Assembly: GCA_963828385.1 (NCBI GenBank)
Contig: CAWHEF010000002.1
Span: forward strand, 2,930,550 to 2,994,549
From: Bog-756 sp963828385
GTDB taxonomy: Bacteria > Actinomycetota > Acidimicrobiia > Acidimicrobiales > RAAP-2
Length of the DNA stretch: 64,000 nt
Direction: 5' to 3'
The translations under genes were made by a program, and so were the position numbers. The notes below the pieces were generated by a model. The model saw only the letters and a list, made by a program, of their open reading frames with translations, searched no databases and was not told the DNA's origin. Below are positions 35,571 through 44,475 of the stretch, piece after piece (positions within the stretch are counted from its first letter, which is position 1; each line of letters starts with the position of its first letter).

Positions 35571-37001
35571 CTATTGACGCCGACCCCGCCCGGGCTCCAA
35601 GGGCTGGCGTGCGATGCCCGGAACAGTCGGATCCCGGAGGTACGAAGGATTTACCACCAGGAGCTGGTCACGCACGCCGGGGGCCAAGACCGCTCCCGCT
35701 CCGACGAGGTCGTCGTCGTAGTGGCCGGCCCGGATGGCAGCGGCCAATGTCGCGTCGTCCGGCACTCCGAAGTTCCGCAGTCGTTCCGCGTGGGCGGCCA
35801 GCGCCGCCGGGCCCCGAAGCAGCTCTCGGCCGACCATGGCCAGCACATTGCGGGCGACGCGCGCTTCGAACCGGGCGGCACCTTCGGTAGACGTCATCAC
35901 CTTGGTCTCGATGTACTCACCCACCGCCTCCAGCAGGTCGGCCGCTGACGGGAGACCGAACAGCTGGGTCTCGGAGGCCAATTCTCTCTTCTCTACCCCC
36001 TCCGACACGGGTCCGCCGACCTCGGGCATGGCCACCCCGAGCAGGTCGAGGACGTTCCATTCGCTCTCGCAGACCCGCCGGCCGATCGCGGCAAGCTCCA
36101 CGGAACGGCTCGAACCGCTCAGATGCGTCGTCGCCTGCAACAGACAGATCACCGCCCACTTGACTGCGGCATACACCTCCCACCACCGGACGTCGTCGAC
36201 GTCCACCCCCCGTCCTCCAGCCGACGTGTAGGCGTCCAGGAACCTGTCGAGCTCGCCGAATCCGCCGACCCGGGCCGGTCCGCCGAACCGCCACGTCTTC
36301 GAGCACAACCAGCCGATGTCCTCGGCCGGTTGTCCCCGGTGTGCGAGCTCCCAGTCGAGCACCCCGCTCAGGCCATCGCCATCGACGAGGAAGTTCCCCA
36401 TCCGGAAGTCACCGTGGACCACGGCCGACTCCCCGCCTGCGGGCCGGGCAAGTGCCAGCCACCGCGCCCCGAGCTCGAGGACGGGTCGTCGCTGGTGAAG
36501 CGCATCGAGGAAGTCGAGCGGATGACCCAGCGGGTCGGTGGGCGGCAACCCCGGAACCCTCTCGGGGTCGATCGCGTGGATAGCAGCGAGGGCCCGGGCT
36601 GTCTGCTCGGTCAAAGCAGTGCGAGCCGCGGCGAACTCGTCGTTTCGCAGGATGTGCCGGGGGATGGTCTCGCCTTCGAGGTGTTCGACCACGAGCCAGC
36701 CGGGCTCGAGCCGGTCCGAGCCTCCGGCGGCCACCACCTCCGGTACCGGCACGCCGATCTCGCGTGCCGCCCGCAGAAGGGCGGCCTCCACCTCGACATC
36801 CGGACGCCGAGCCAGGTCGGTCCCCCGGACCTGCTGGAGCACCAGGCTCCGCACCTTCCCGGTTGCCATCTCGAGATCGAATGTGCTGGTGACTCGAGAC
36901 GCCCCTCCCGACACCCGCCGTATGGCCTCCACCCGACCGCCCAGCGCCGCCCCCAGCTTGTCGGCTAGGTCGCCTGTATCCGCGCTCACCGGCCCAAACA
37001 C
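35571..37001 (-). CDS. Phosphotransferase (APH-like) fused to DUF6285
   Basis: The 476-residue protein has an aminoglycoside-phosphotransferase-like kinase domain (residues about 15-330) with catalytic HGDFRMGN (His196-Asp198, Asn203) and metal-binding GVLDWELAHRGQPAEDIGWL. This is the subclass found beside acyl-CoA dehydrogenase genes. Residues about 355-450 (AADLLEAVGEYIETKV, then NVLAMVGRELLRG) match DUF6285, normally a separate small protein encoded next to such kinases. Start at GTG 37001 or GTG 36989 cannot be separated. It lies 7 bp after the DUF7065-like gene. Confidence 0.8.
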   Translation of the reverse strand: MFGPVSADTGDLADKLGAALGGRVEAIRRVSGGASRVTSTFDLEMATGKVRSLVLQQVRGTDLARRPDVEVEAALLRAAREIGVPVPEVVAAGGSDRLEPGWLVVEHLEGETIPRHILRNDEFAAARTALTEQTARALAAIHAIDPERVPGLPPTDPLGHPLDFLDALHQRRPVLELGARWLALARPAGGESAVVHGDFRMGNFLVDGDGLSGVLDWELAHRGQPAEDIGWLCSKTWRFGGPARVGGFGELDRFLDAYTSAGGRGVDVDDVRWWEVYAAVKWAVICLLQATTHLSGSSRSVELAAIGRRVCESEWNVLDLLGVAMPEVGGPVSEGVEKRELASETQLFGLPSAADLLEAVGEYIETKVMTSTEGAARFEARVARNVLAMVGRELLRGPAALAAHAERLRNFGVPDDATLAAAIRAGHYDDDLVGAGAVLAPGVRDQLLVVNPSYLRDPTVPGIARQPLEPGRGRRQ

Positions 37002-37008
37002 CTGACAC

Positions 37009-38007
37009 CTACGCCACGGGAACCATCGGTAGGCCGCGGTCGTCGACCTGATGGAGGTATTCGGCGATGCCGTATCCCGTCACAGCGCCGCCGTCATCGG
37101 CGTGATAGGTCCACCGGGTCAACCCCTCCTTGATCGCCGTGCCGCCCGCCCTCCCGATGTCGGCGATCCTGACGACGTCGCCCGTGAGCTGGTAGGTCCG
37201 GCCCTGCTTGTCGACAGCGACAGCGTGCACGATCCGCTGGGTGAGCCCGTCCTCTTCCAGCTCGGTCTGCAATCGCCATTCTTTGATGCTGCTTACCCGC
37301 CCGTCTTCGAACACCCACCCCCGGTGCAGGTCCCCAGCTTCCGTACCGAGGCGGATTCCGCCGAGATGAAGGGTCTCCCCGAGATTGATGCTGAACCAGC
37401 GCCACATCCGGGGACCGTCCCAGCGGCGCGGACCCCACGACCGATCACGGTTCCCATAGGCGCCGCTCCACGTGTGGACGACGCCATCCACGGCCACCGT
37501 CCCCCTCCACCGACCGGCCTGTTCCATGTGGCCCTTGCCGGTCGTGCCCGTCGCAGCCGAGGCCTGATCGCTGCGGGGCCGGCCCGTCTCCTGGCCGTCA
37601 GTACCAACCGCAGGCGAAACGGCGTCGAAGGTGACATCCACGGTGAGGTGCACAGGTCGCCTCTCCCCGTTCCGGGGATGGCACGGCCGCGCCGCCGCTT
37701 CGACATCGGCCACGATGCGCCAGCTTCTGAGGGCCTCCAACATCTCGTAGCGGACGCCGCCCACCACCAAGGGCGGGCCCACCATCTCGTGTTGCTCGAC
37801 TACATGGCCGTACTCGGCCAGTCCTCCATCGGGGAGCCACACCGACAGGCCGCAGTCCATCGTGCCCAAGTTGGGCCGGATACCGATCCGGGTGAAGAAC
37901 CCGCTGTCGGATCTCTGGTCATAGGCATTGAAGTAGTACGACTCACTCCATGCAGAGTCGGGTTCGACCGGGTGCGCGTGATCGTGCCTGGGGGCGAGGA
38001 TCGGCAT
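37009..38007 (-). CDS. DUF7065/DUF7064-like protein
   Basis: The 332-residue beta-rich protein starts MPILAPRHDHAHPVEPDSAW. Family marks are SESYYFNAYD, the central HMEQAGRWRGTVAVDG, and GAYGNRDRSWGPRRWDGPRMWRWFS. These proteins resemble hydroxyneurosporene-dehydrogenase/AttH-type lipocalin folds and co-occur with kinase-like and acyl-CoA genes in actinobacteria and sphingomonads; the activity is unknown. Genes on both sides support a shared small-molecule or lipid pathway. Confidence 0.7.
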   Translation of the reverse strand: MPILAPRHDHAHPVEPDSAWSESYYFNAYDQRSDSGFFTRIGIRPNLGTMDCGLSVWLPDGGLAEYGHVVEQHEMVGPPLVVGGVRYEMLEALRSWRIVADVEAAARPCHPRNGERRPVHLTVDVTFDAVSPAVGTDGQETGRPRSDQASAATGTTGKGHMEQAGRWRGTVAVDGVVHTWSGAYGNRDRSWGPRRWDGPRMWRWFSINLGETLHLGGIRLGTEAGDLHRGWVFEDGRVSSIKEWRLQTELEEDGLTQRIVHAVAVDKQGRTYQLTGDVVRIADIGRAGGTAIKEGLTRWTYHADDGGAVTGYGIAEYLHQVDDRGLPMVPVA

Positions 38008-38108
38008 GGACCCAACTCTTGCCGATGAGGCACCGACAGACAACGGCATCGCTGGCACCCCATGGCGCCGGTGAGTGTCTGCGCTTGGCGATCGGACGCT
38101 GTGAGGAC

Positions 38109-38495
38109 TCACGCAGGGACAAGATCGGTCTTTCGGAAATCATCGCCCTTGAACAGGAGTTCATCCCCGCTGGCCCGTGCGAGCGCGTAGGCGAACAGGT
38201 CGCCGAAGTTCAGTCCTGCCGGGTGGCGACCCTTGCCATACCTTCGCCACGCCGTCCGGGCCAACTCGGCTTGCTCCTCATCCACGGCGACGGTTCGGAC
38301 CTTCGCCCGGTGGAGGAAAAGATCGAGCTCGCGTCCGGCGACCTCTCCGCGTCGGGATTCGATGACCATCGACGATTCGAGCAACGTGGCAGCGGAAATG
38401 AGGCGGCGCGGCGCGGCGGCGATCTTACTGATGAACTCGTCCCGCTCGGGCTCGTCGAACAGCACCGCGCTGAGCGCCGAGGTGTCGAGGACCAT
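38109..38495 (-). CDS. vapC: VapC-type PIN-domain toxin
   Basis: The 128-residue RNase has the PIN acidic residues: VLDTSALSAVL (Asp4), ATLLESSMVIE (Glu), and GLNFGDLFAYALA (Asp), followed by LLFKGDDF. VapC toxins cut RNA, often initiator tRNA or rRNA. ATG 38495 shares one base with the vapB stop (TGATG), so toxin translation depends on antitoxin translation. Confidence 0.92.
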   Translation of the reverse strand: MVLDTSALSAVLFDEPERDEFISKIAAAPRRLISAATLLESSMVIESRRGEVAGRELDLFLHRAKVRTVAVDEEQAELARTAWRRYGKGRHPAGLNFGDLFAYALARASGDELLFKGDDFRKTDLVPA

Positions 38496-38749
38496 CAGGT
38501 CGGCAACCCGTGCTCGTCGTAACCGAGGATCTCCTCATCCGGTCGATCATCGAGTACCGGCGCCGCCGCGGCGCGGAGTGCGATGGTGGTGAGTTCGGCG
38601 ACCAAATCCTGACGGCCGGGAAGACCGCGTACCCGTTCGAGGCGTTCGCGCAGAGCGGTAGCGATGGCGGTGGTGAGGTTCTCGCCCGTGGTTTCTGCCA
38701 GCTCTCGAGCGAGTCGGTCGGTGACTGGGTCCTTGATGCTGAGAGCCAT
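38495..38749 (-). CDS. vapB: VapB-type antitoxin (PSK/Rv0623-like)
   Basis: The 84-residue protein opens MALSIKDPVTDRLARELAETTGENLTTAI in pieces typical of the ribbon-helix-helix-like Rv0623 group (SIKDP, then ALRERLERV). The C-terminal tail is acidic and should wrap the toxin. TATACT ends 6 nt before the ATG with no ribosome site, so the message is probably leaderless. An inverted repeat overlies this promoter. Confidence 0.9.
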   Translation of the reverse strand: MALSIKDPVTDRLARELAETTGENLTTAIATALRERLERVRGLPGRQDLVAELTTIALRAAAAPVLDDRPDEEILGYDEHGLPT

Positions 38750-38750
38750 G

Positions 38751-38782
38751 GGTAGAGTATACCTAGCGAGGTAGAATCTACC
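38751..38782 (-). promoter_or_regulatory. vapBC promoter and inverted-repeat operator
   Basis: GGTAGAATCTACC (38770-38782) is a palindrome with 6-bp arms and a 1-bp centre. A related GGTA-GAGTA-TACC (38751-38763) lies over the -10 box TATACT. Two spaced inverted repeats over a toxin-antitoxin promoter is the usual layout for autorepression by VapB-VapC. Confidence 0.6.
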
Positions 38783-38851
38783 TTCTTCCCGTTCTGCCAG
38801 TGGCCCGTTCCCTCAGCGGGGCATCGACGCCATGGCTGCCACGAAGGTCCG

Positions 38852-39358
38852 TCAGCCACGCTCCTCGGCTGGCGTGCTCCCTGATCCTTCGTGGAGCTTC
38901 CCGAGCGACCTCGACAGGGACGCCTCGATCAGTGTGTCGTTGTCCTTCGAGATGAAGTGATGCACCCTCTTCTCGAACAGTCGGCGCATGACCGGATTGA
39001 AGGCCTCGTAGGTCTCGCGGAAGAACACCCTGGTCCCTCCGTCTCCGGTGTCCTCGAGCCGGGTCCACCCCGACGCTTTCGACCACAGCGGCTTGCCGAT
39101 TGCGTCGTAGCGCCAGGAAACCGGGCGCGTGGCATCGGTGATCCATTCCCACGACTGTCCCCTCCCCTTGGACAGGAGGTACCTCGGCACCCGGAACTCA
39201 CAGTGCCGGACGAGACCGTTTCCCTGCTCGTCTCCGGGATGCAGGATCTCGATCTTGACCGCATCGGTTTCGATGTCGATGCGCATGCCCCGCCAGTACG
39301 TATCCCAGACCTCTTCGGGAGTTCCGGTGACAACGAAATCGAATCGGTGGTCTTGCAC
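38852..39358 (-). CDS. SRPBCC-fold protein
   Basis: The 168-residue product begins with the START/SRPBCC strand HRFDFVVTGTPEEVWDTYW and ends with a long C-terminal helix (FEKRVHHFISKDNDTLIEASLS). SWEWITDATRPVSWRYDA and GGTRVFFRETYEAFNP form the cavity strands. It probably binds a hydrophobic ligand. GTG 39358 lies 3 bp after the amidohydrolase stop, so the two are co-transcribed. Confidence 0.75.
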   Translation of the reverse strand: MQDHRFDFVVTGTPEEVWDTYWRGMRIDIETDAVKIEILHPGDEQGNGLVRHCEFRVPRYLLSKGRGQSWEWITDATRPVSWRYDAIGKPLWSKASGWTRLEDTGDGGTRVFFRETYEAFNPVMRRLFEKRVHHFISKDNDTLIEASLSRSLGKLHEGSGSTPAEERG

Positions 39359-39361
39359 GGG

Positions 39362-40180
39362 TCAGCCCTCCGGTCGGTGGCTGAGGACCCGCTCGGCACC
39401 CCCACCGAGGAAGTCGTCCATGGCGACCTGGTCCAGAGGGAGCGAGCGGGCGGCCGCCAACGCTCGCTCCATCGGGAAGAAGGGGTGGTCGGATGCGAAC
39501 AGGACCCGCCCCTTCCCTCTGCTCGATCCCATGAATCGCACCAGTGCCGGGTGCATGTACTTCGCCGAGTAGGCCGAGTTCGACAGGTACAGGTTCGGCC
39601 ATTTCAGCATGTACTCGATCAGCAGCTCTTCGTAGGGATGACCCATGTGGGCGCCGATGACCACCAGGTCGGGGAAGTCGATCAGCACGTCCTCGAGGAG
39701 CACCGGATCCTGGCAGCGGGACCGGACCTTGGGACCGGGTATTCCCAGGTTGATCGAGACCGGAATCCCGAGCTCCTCGCAGGTAACGTACAAGGGGTAG
39801 TAGAGCGCATGGTTGAGCGGGTACTGGCGGACCAGGGGCGAAACCCGGACGAGGTCGACCGTGCCGTCGCCCGCCCGCGACCGCACCTCGCTGCTCACCT
39901 TCCGGGGACGTTCGGGGTTCACGACGGTGGCCGCCAACAACAAACGGTCGCGGTGCCCGGCCACGAACGCCAGCGTATGGTCGGCAACCGAGGACAGCGT
40001 GCTCGTGAGCACCGCCCGATCGACGCCGAGCCGGTCCATCTCCTCCAGGAGATCGTCATCGGACATCCCGCCGCGGAGACTGCTTCCGAAGAAACCCTCG
40101 ATGTCCCCGTACCCGCGTTGTGCCACGAACTTGGCCGCGTCTCCGCTCGAAATGGAGTTGACCCAGAGATCGATGACCAT
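39362..40180 (-). CDS. Amidohydrolase-family protein lacking the HxH motif
   Basis: The 272-residue TIM-barrel protein starts MVIDLWVNSI. The usual first metal motif (DxHxH after strand 1) reads DLWVN, so both His are replaced. The other expected positions remain: IGAHMGHPYEELL (His on strand 6) and VLFASDHPFFP (Asp on strand 8). A similar DxWxQ start exists in one branch of the ACMSD-like amidohydrolase_2 family, so this may be a family trait with altered metal use. It is co-transcribed with the SRPBCC gene and divergent from the nitroreductase by 82 bp. Confidence 0.75.
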   Translation of the reverse strand: MVIDLWVNSISSGDAAKFVAQRGYGDIEGFFGSSLRGGMSDDDLLEEMDRLGVDRAVLTSTLSSVADHTLAFVAGHRDRLLLAATVVNPERPRKVSSEVRSRAGDGTVDLVRVSPLVRQYPLNHALYYPLYVTCEELGIPVSINLGIPGPKVRSRCQDPVLLEDVLIDFPDLVVIGAHMGHPYEELLIEYMLKWPNLYLSNSAYSAKYMHPALVRFMGSSRGKGRVLFASDHPFFPMERALAAARSLPLDQVAMDDFLGGGAERVLSHRPEG

Positions 40181-40262
40181 GTGGCGTCCCCCGGAGCCGA
40201 AGGGTACCAGAGACCGCTGTCGAAACGTCATGACCGGACGGGCGTCGATGTGCACCGCGACG

Positions 40263-40961
40263 ATGAACGGCGGGCTGGATAGTCTCGGTGGCAACGTGGT
40301 TGACCGGCCTGCGGACATCTCGGAGGCGACTGCATTCGACGTCATGCTGCGACAGCGCGCCTGTCGACAGTTCGACGACCGGCCCGTCGACGCCGAGCTG
40401 ATCGAACGCTGTCTGGCGGCCGCTGTCCATGCCCCGAGCGCCGAGAACCGCCAGCCTTGGGTGTTCATCGTGGTCACCAAGGCCGACCTGAGAGCGAAGA
40501 TCGGATCGCTCACCCGCCGCGCCTGGCAGAGCGGCGCTCGCGAGCACGCCGAGGGCCGACTGCCCGGCTCCCTCCTGCGAGCCGTCGACCAGGGGGTGCA
40601 CGGAGGAATCGAATCGGCTCCCGTCATCGTCGTGGTCTGCGGCGACTCCGATCTGGGGATCGAATCGACGCTTCCGTCCTCGGTGTTCCCGGCCGTGCAG
40701 AACCTTCTCCTGGCTGCCGGCGCACTCGGTCTGGGATCGGCGATGACCACGCTCGCCACCCTCTATGCCGACGAGCTCGAGGACCTACTCGACCTGCCAC
40801 CCTCCGTTCGTCCGATGGCCGTCGTGCCCATCGGCTGGCCCTACCGGCCCCTCGGACCGCCGACCCGGCTGCCACTCCACCTCCGGGTCCACACGGACCG
40901 CTACGGCAATCGCTGGTCGCCGGCCAACGGGGAGATCCCGACACCGGTCGACGACCGGTGA
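40263..40961 (+). CDS. Nitroreductase-family FMN protein
   Basis: The 232-residue product has RQRACRQFDDRPVDAELIERCL and AAVHAPSAENRQPWVFIVV, the FMN-binding N-terminus of nitroreductases, and VQNLLLAAGALGLGSAMTT near the C-terminus. It would reduce nitro, flavin or enone groups with NAD(P)H. ATG 40263 has no good ribosome site; GTG codons shortly downstream are alternatives. It faces a second amidohydrolase gene at its 3' end. Confidence 0.82.
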   Translation: MNGGLDSLGGNVVDRPADISEATAFDVMLRQRACRQFDDRPVDAELIERCLAAAVHAPSAENRQPWVFIVVTKADLRAKIGSLTRRAWQSGAREHAEGRLPGSLLRAVDQGVHGGIESAPVIVVVCGDSDLGIESTLPSSVFPAVQNLLLAAGALGLGSAMTTLATLYADELEDLLDLPPSVRPMAVVPIGWPYRPLGPPTRLPLHLRVHTDRYGNRWSPANGEIPTPVDDR

Positions 40962-40981
40962 CGCCGCAAGTCATCCGATGC

Positions 40982-42352
40982 TCAAGCCCGGGCCCCTGCC
41001 GAGGACGAAAGGGGCACCGGCCGTGCGAGGCTCCAGCTGAACGTGTTGGGCACCTCGTCCAGCGAGATGGTCGTCGACAGGTCCTCGACGGTCGGCCCGA
41101 CCCTGTCGGCGACCGACTGCAGCTGGTCGCCGTCGAAGCCGAAGACCCGGATCGCATTGAGCCCGAGCATCCGGCGGACGTCCGCTTCGGGCATTCCGCC
41201 GAACACCTGTCGGAGGACCAGCCGGTGGACGGGAGCCGCCCCTTCCAGATGCGGATAGTCCGCACCCCACATCAGACGGTCGATGCCGATGTCGTCGCGC
41301 ATCTCAGCATCCACACGCTTCATGAGCGATCCACCGAGGAAGACATGGCGGTCGAAGTACTCCTGTGGTCGGAGCCTGAGGTACGAACGGACAGGCGCGG
41401 CGCCATGGGTGTCGAAGAAGCACTCCATGTCCCGGATCAGTGACGGCAGCCACTGGACCCCGTTCTCGGTGACCACGACCTTGAGGTTGGGGTGGCGGTC
41501 GAACACTCCTCCGAAGATCATGAACCACAGCGGGCGGCGGGTGAACACGAACACCTCGTAGAGCCCGAGGAAGCCGCCGTGCTTGGTGTCGTAGAGCTGC
41601 TTGGCGTCGGTCGCCGTGCCCGAGGCGCCGGTGTGCAGGTTCACGGGGATGTCATGGTCCTCACACGCACTCCACAGTGGTTCGTAGTACTCGTCGGCGT
41701 AACCGGGCAGGCCGGACCTGATGGACATGGCCGGCAGCATGACGCCGCCGAACATCCCGGCGGCCCGGCCCCACGCGACCTCCTCCACCGCCCGGTCCAT
41801 ATCGTGCAGGTCGATTGGGATACATCCCGTCCGCCGACCGGGAGCGGCGGCGCAGAATTCGGCCAACCACCTGTTGTAGGCGTGCAGCGCCGGCCACACT
41901 GGATCCAGTCCCTTGTCCGATTGCGTGCCGAGATACATGGCAGGCGACAGCCCCCCGGCCAGCACCGGGCCCGGGAACGCGACTTCGGCATGGATCCCCT
42001 GGCTCTCCAGGTAGGCGAGCCGCTTGCCCCCGGCGTCGGAGGGGAACACCCAGTCGGTGCTGTAGTTGGCCAACCAGTCACCGGCAGCGTCGGTGTCGAC
42101 GCCCATTCCGGACAGGCGGCGGATGGCCACGGCCCGGACGGCGTCCGGCTCGTCGATCTCGCCGGGATCGACCCCGCCGAACATCGGGATGGCGACCGAA
42201 GAGAGATCGCCGAACCGCTCGACCGACTCGCGCTCGGTGGGGTCGACGTAGCTGAGGAACTCCTGCAAGGAATCCGGTGCTGCATGGGCGTCGGCCGACA
42301 CCACCACGTAGGGCCGACCCGACCGCAGATTGCCGTCACCTGGAGCGTTCAC
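40982..42352 (-). CDS. Amidohydrolase_2-family hydrolase
   Basis: The 456-residue TIM-barrel protein starts with YVVVSADAHAAPDSLQEFLSYV, where the first metal His is kept (SADAH) but the second of HxH is Ala, as in the common SADSH subgroup. PVNLHTGASG, KVVVTENGVQWLP and LMWGADYPHLEGAAP (Asp) mark later strands. Related proteins act as decarboxylases or hydrolases of aromatic-ring cleavage products. GTG 42352 is chosen because the upstream extension has no homology. It is probably part of the same catabolic set as the smaller amidohydrolase. Confidence 0.85.
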   Translation of the reverse strand: MNAPGDGNLRSGRPYVVVSADAHAAPDSLQEFLSYVDPTERESVERFGDLSSVAIPMFGGVDPGEIDEPDAVRAVAIRRLSGMGVDTDAAGDWLANYSTDWVFPSDAGGKRLAYLESQGIHAEVAFPGPVLAGGLSPAMYLGTQSDKGLDPVWPALHAYNRWLAEFCAAAPGRRTGCIPIDLHDMDRAVEEVAWGRAAGMFGGVMLPAMSIRSGLPGYADEYYEPLWSACEDHDIPVNLHTGASGTATDAKQLYDTKHGGFLGLYEVFVFTRRPLWFMIFGGVFDRHPNLKVVVTENGVQWLPSLIRDMECFFDTHGAAPVRSYLRLRPQEYFDRHVFLGGSLMKRVDAEMRDDIGIDRLMWGADYPHLEGAAPVHRLVLRQVFGGMPEADVRRMLGLNAIRVFGFDGDQLQSVADRVGPTVEDLSTTISLDEVPNTFSWSLARPVPLSSSAGARA

Positions 42353-42504
42353 CGGACCCGTCCTTCGTGGGCGCCGGCTCGCCCTCACCGGCTCCCCCGG
42401 CAGGCTAGCTGAGGGCGACGGTGACCGGCACCGAACGACCCGGCGTGTCGTGACGGACGGCGACCGCTCGACGTGGCCGGCCACGGATCTGGTTTCATTG
42501 GGGC

Positions 42505-42885
42505 GTGAGCCGAACTCGTCCCCCTTCCGAAGAGGCACCGTTTGTGGACGAAGGTCCGGGGGACATCCCCGACTCCCTGGTCCTCGACATCGGCGGCAAT
42601 GTCGGTTCCCTGATCCTGTACGCCGACGAATCGTGTTTGGGCCGCGAGATAGACGTGACTCGGGCCGGTCATGGCCAGAGCCACGAGATCCACACGATGA
42701 TCCGACGGCGAAGAGCCGTGGACAGGGAGTTTGTGGCCGGGGTGTACCCGGGCCTCGAGTCCGGGACCTACACCATCTGGGGTCTCGACGGAGGAGCGAT
42801 GGCGGAAGTGGACATCGTCGGCGGCCAGATCACCGAGTACGACGCCGGCGACTGCGGTCTCGGGGGTCCGAGGGCCGCCACGTGA
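42505..42885 (+). CDS. Conserved actinobacterial protein (often annotated phospholipase)
   Basis: The 126-residue beta-rich protein has GDIPDSLVLDIGGNVGSLILYA, ESCLGREIDVT, HTMIRRRRAVDREFVAGVYPGL and a GTYTIWGLDG motif. I recognise the family from actinobacteria where it is sometimes labelled phospholipase on weak grounds. No catalytic motif is visible. GTG 42505 is the only sensible start; upstream is the amidohydrolase promoter region. Confidence 0.7.
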   Translation: MSRTRPPSEEAPFVDEGPGDIPDSLVLDIGGNVGSLILYADESCLGREIDVTRAGHGQSHEIHTMIRRRRAVDREFVAGVYPGLESGTYTIWGLDGGAMAEVDIVGGQITEYDAGDCGLGGPRAAT

Positions 42886-42962
42886 CCGTCGGCCCCCCGG
42901 GGGCGGCCGGATCATCCGATGTCGCAGGTCACCTTGTGTCGATGTGTCGATGCGTTCTGCGG

Positions 42963-44393
42963 TCAGCTCGGCTGCGACGGCACCGCAAAGCCGGAGTAGG
43001 GGGTTCCGAGGTAGGGGAACTCGGGCAGGTAATTCTCGGTCCCCATGGCGGACAGGTCCGTTGGGCCGGATGTGAGGCCCATGGAAACCGCCCCGGCGGC
43101 GGCATCGGGCGTGTAGCTCGGATCGACCAGGGGCAGGGTCGCGCCGGCAAGAGCGCGAAGCTCGATCGTGGCGACATCGTCGAAGACCCGGCGTCCGTTC
43201 GGGAATCCGGCAGGATCACCCCCGACGAGACCGAGGTTCGAAGCTCCGGATGTCGTGGGCGGCACGGCGACATTGAGTCGGAGCATGTCGGCCTGCGTAG
43301 ATCCCGTGTAGTTCTGGAACCCGTTGACGACGCCTTGTGGGATACCGGTCAGCAGGATTGCCAAGAGGTCGGCCCGGGGGGCGCCCGTATTGTTGAAGGC
43401 GGCCAGGTTAGGGAAGACCCCGGGGTACAGAACGGGGAGGAGCCCCGCCAGCTCGGGATTGGCCACTCGCGAGGCGAACTGGCTGTCGTCTGCCGGCACC
43501 TGCGAGTTCCAGTAGTCCTTGTTGGCCAGAGCGATCAGCACCTCGTTGAAGAGCGGGTTGCCGAGCCGCGAAACCTGCACGAACGGTCCCGAGCTCGCGT
43601 TCACACCTGGAGTGCTCTCGAGGATGACGGCCTTCTGGCGGCTGGCCGTCGTCCACACGCCTATCACTGCGTTGGGATCCGTGACACTTCTCGGACGGGT
43701 GCCGCTCGCTGTCAGAGCGTCGATGGGCATCTGGACGACGATGCTGTTGACATTGACACCGGCAGTCGAGTTCACGCCGGCGGCCATTTGGCCCAGACCG
43801 GTGTTGGACAGCCCGAACATGTTGTGATCCTGCTCGAACGGGCGTAGGTCACCGAGATCGAACACGGCCCCGAGGTCGACGTAGAACCCCTCGGCCCGCT
43901 GGCCGGCGAACACGTTCATCCGGGCGCCGAGATGGGTCGTGGCCTGGTTCACGAGCTTCAGATAGTCAGGCGTCGAGAGCGGCCCGATATTGCAAGGGGG
44001 GCAGGGAACTCCCGAGGCGAGCACCTGGGGGCTGCCTCCGTTGACCACCTGTGAGACCGTGTAGGTCTGTCGACGATTCCAGCTCGGATCGTCCAACCGC
44101 CTGATGGGACCGGTGTTGTAGAGGAACGTGTCGGGATTCGTGATCTCGCTCGTGAACTGGAATTGGAATGTGATATCGGCGTTGCCGTCGCCATTGTTGT
44201 CGACGTTGATCTCGTAGAGCACGTCGTCGCCGAACTCGTAGAAGTTGGGACCGCCGTCGGGCGCCTGGAGTGGGATGTAGTTGGCGATGAGCGTCACCGT
44301 CCCCGGGTTGTCGGGGCTCACGAAGGCGTAGAGGTCGGTTGAGTCGGCGACCGGGTCTTTAGAGATGCTGGGTGCTTCACGATGAGATGACAT
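42963..44393 (-). CDS. DUF4331-family protein
   Basis: The 476-residue product starts SSHREAPSISKDPVADSTDLYAFVSPDNPGTVTL (in pieces SHREAP and DSTDLYAF), the signature of DUF4331. NADITFQFQF, GQRAEGFYVDLGAVFD and DDVATIELRAL follow the family pattern. It is probably extracytoplasmic although no signal peptide is seen; export with a partner is possible. DUF4331 proteins are of unknown role, possibly substrate-binding at the cell surface. ATG 44393 has a GAGGAAG site. A Tat-signal protein is encoded just upstream. Confidence 0.88.
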   Translation of the reverse strand: MSSHREAPSISKDPVADSTDLYAFVSPDNPGTVTLIANYIPLQAPDGGPNFYEFGDDVLYEINVDNNGDGNADITFQFQFTSEITNPDTFLYNTGPIRRLDDPSWNRRQTYTVSQVVNGGSPQVLASGVPCPPCNIGPLSTPDYLKLVNQATTHLGARMNVFAGQRAEGFYVDLGAVFDLGDLRPFEQDHNMFGLSNTGLGQMAAGVNSTAGVNVNSIVVQMPIDALTASGTRPRSVTDPNAVIGVWTTASRQKAVILESTPGVNASSGPFVQVSRLGNPLFNEVLIALANKDYWNSQVPADDSQFASRVANPELAGLLPVLYPGVFPNLAAFNNTGAPRADLLAILLTGIPQGVVNGFQNYTGSTQADMLRLNVAVPPTTSGASNLGLVGGDPAGFPNGRRVFDDVATIELRALAGATLPLVDPSYTPDAAAGAVSMGLTSGPTDLSAMGTENYLPEFPYLGTPYSGFAVPSQPS

Positions 44394-44475
44394 GGTTGGC
44401 TTCCTCTGTTTCTGGTAGGGAACGCAAATGGCAGGTTGCGATGGACGTAAAGGGGGACGACAGCGGGATGGGGGA

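Noticed and set aside
34515..35948. 477-codon plus-strand ORF across the VOC gene and CMD remnant
   Set aside because: It crosses two unrelated minus-strand features and has no family resemblance.
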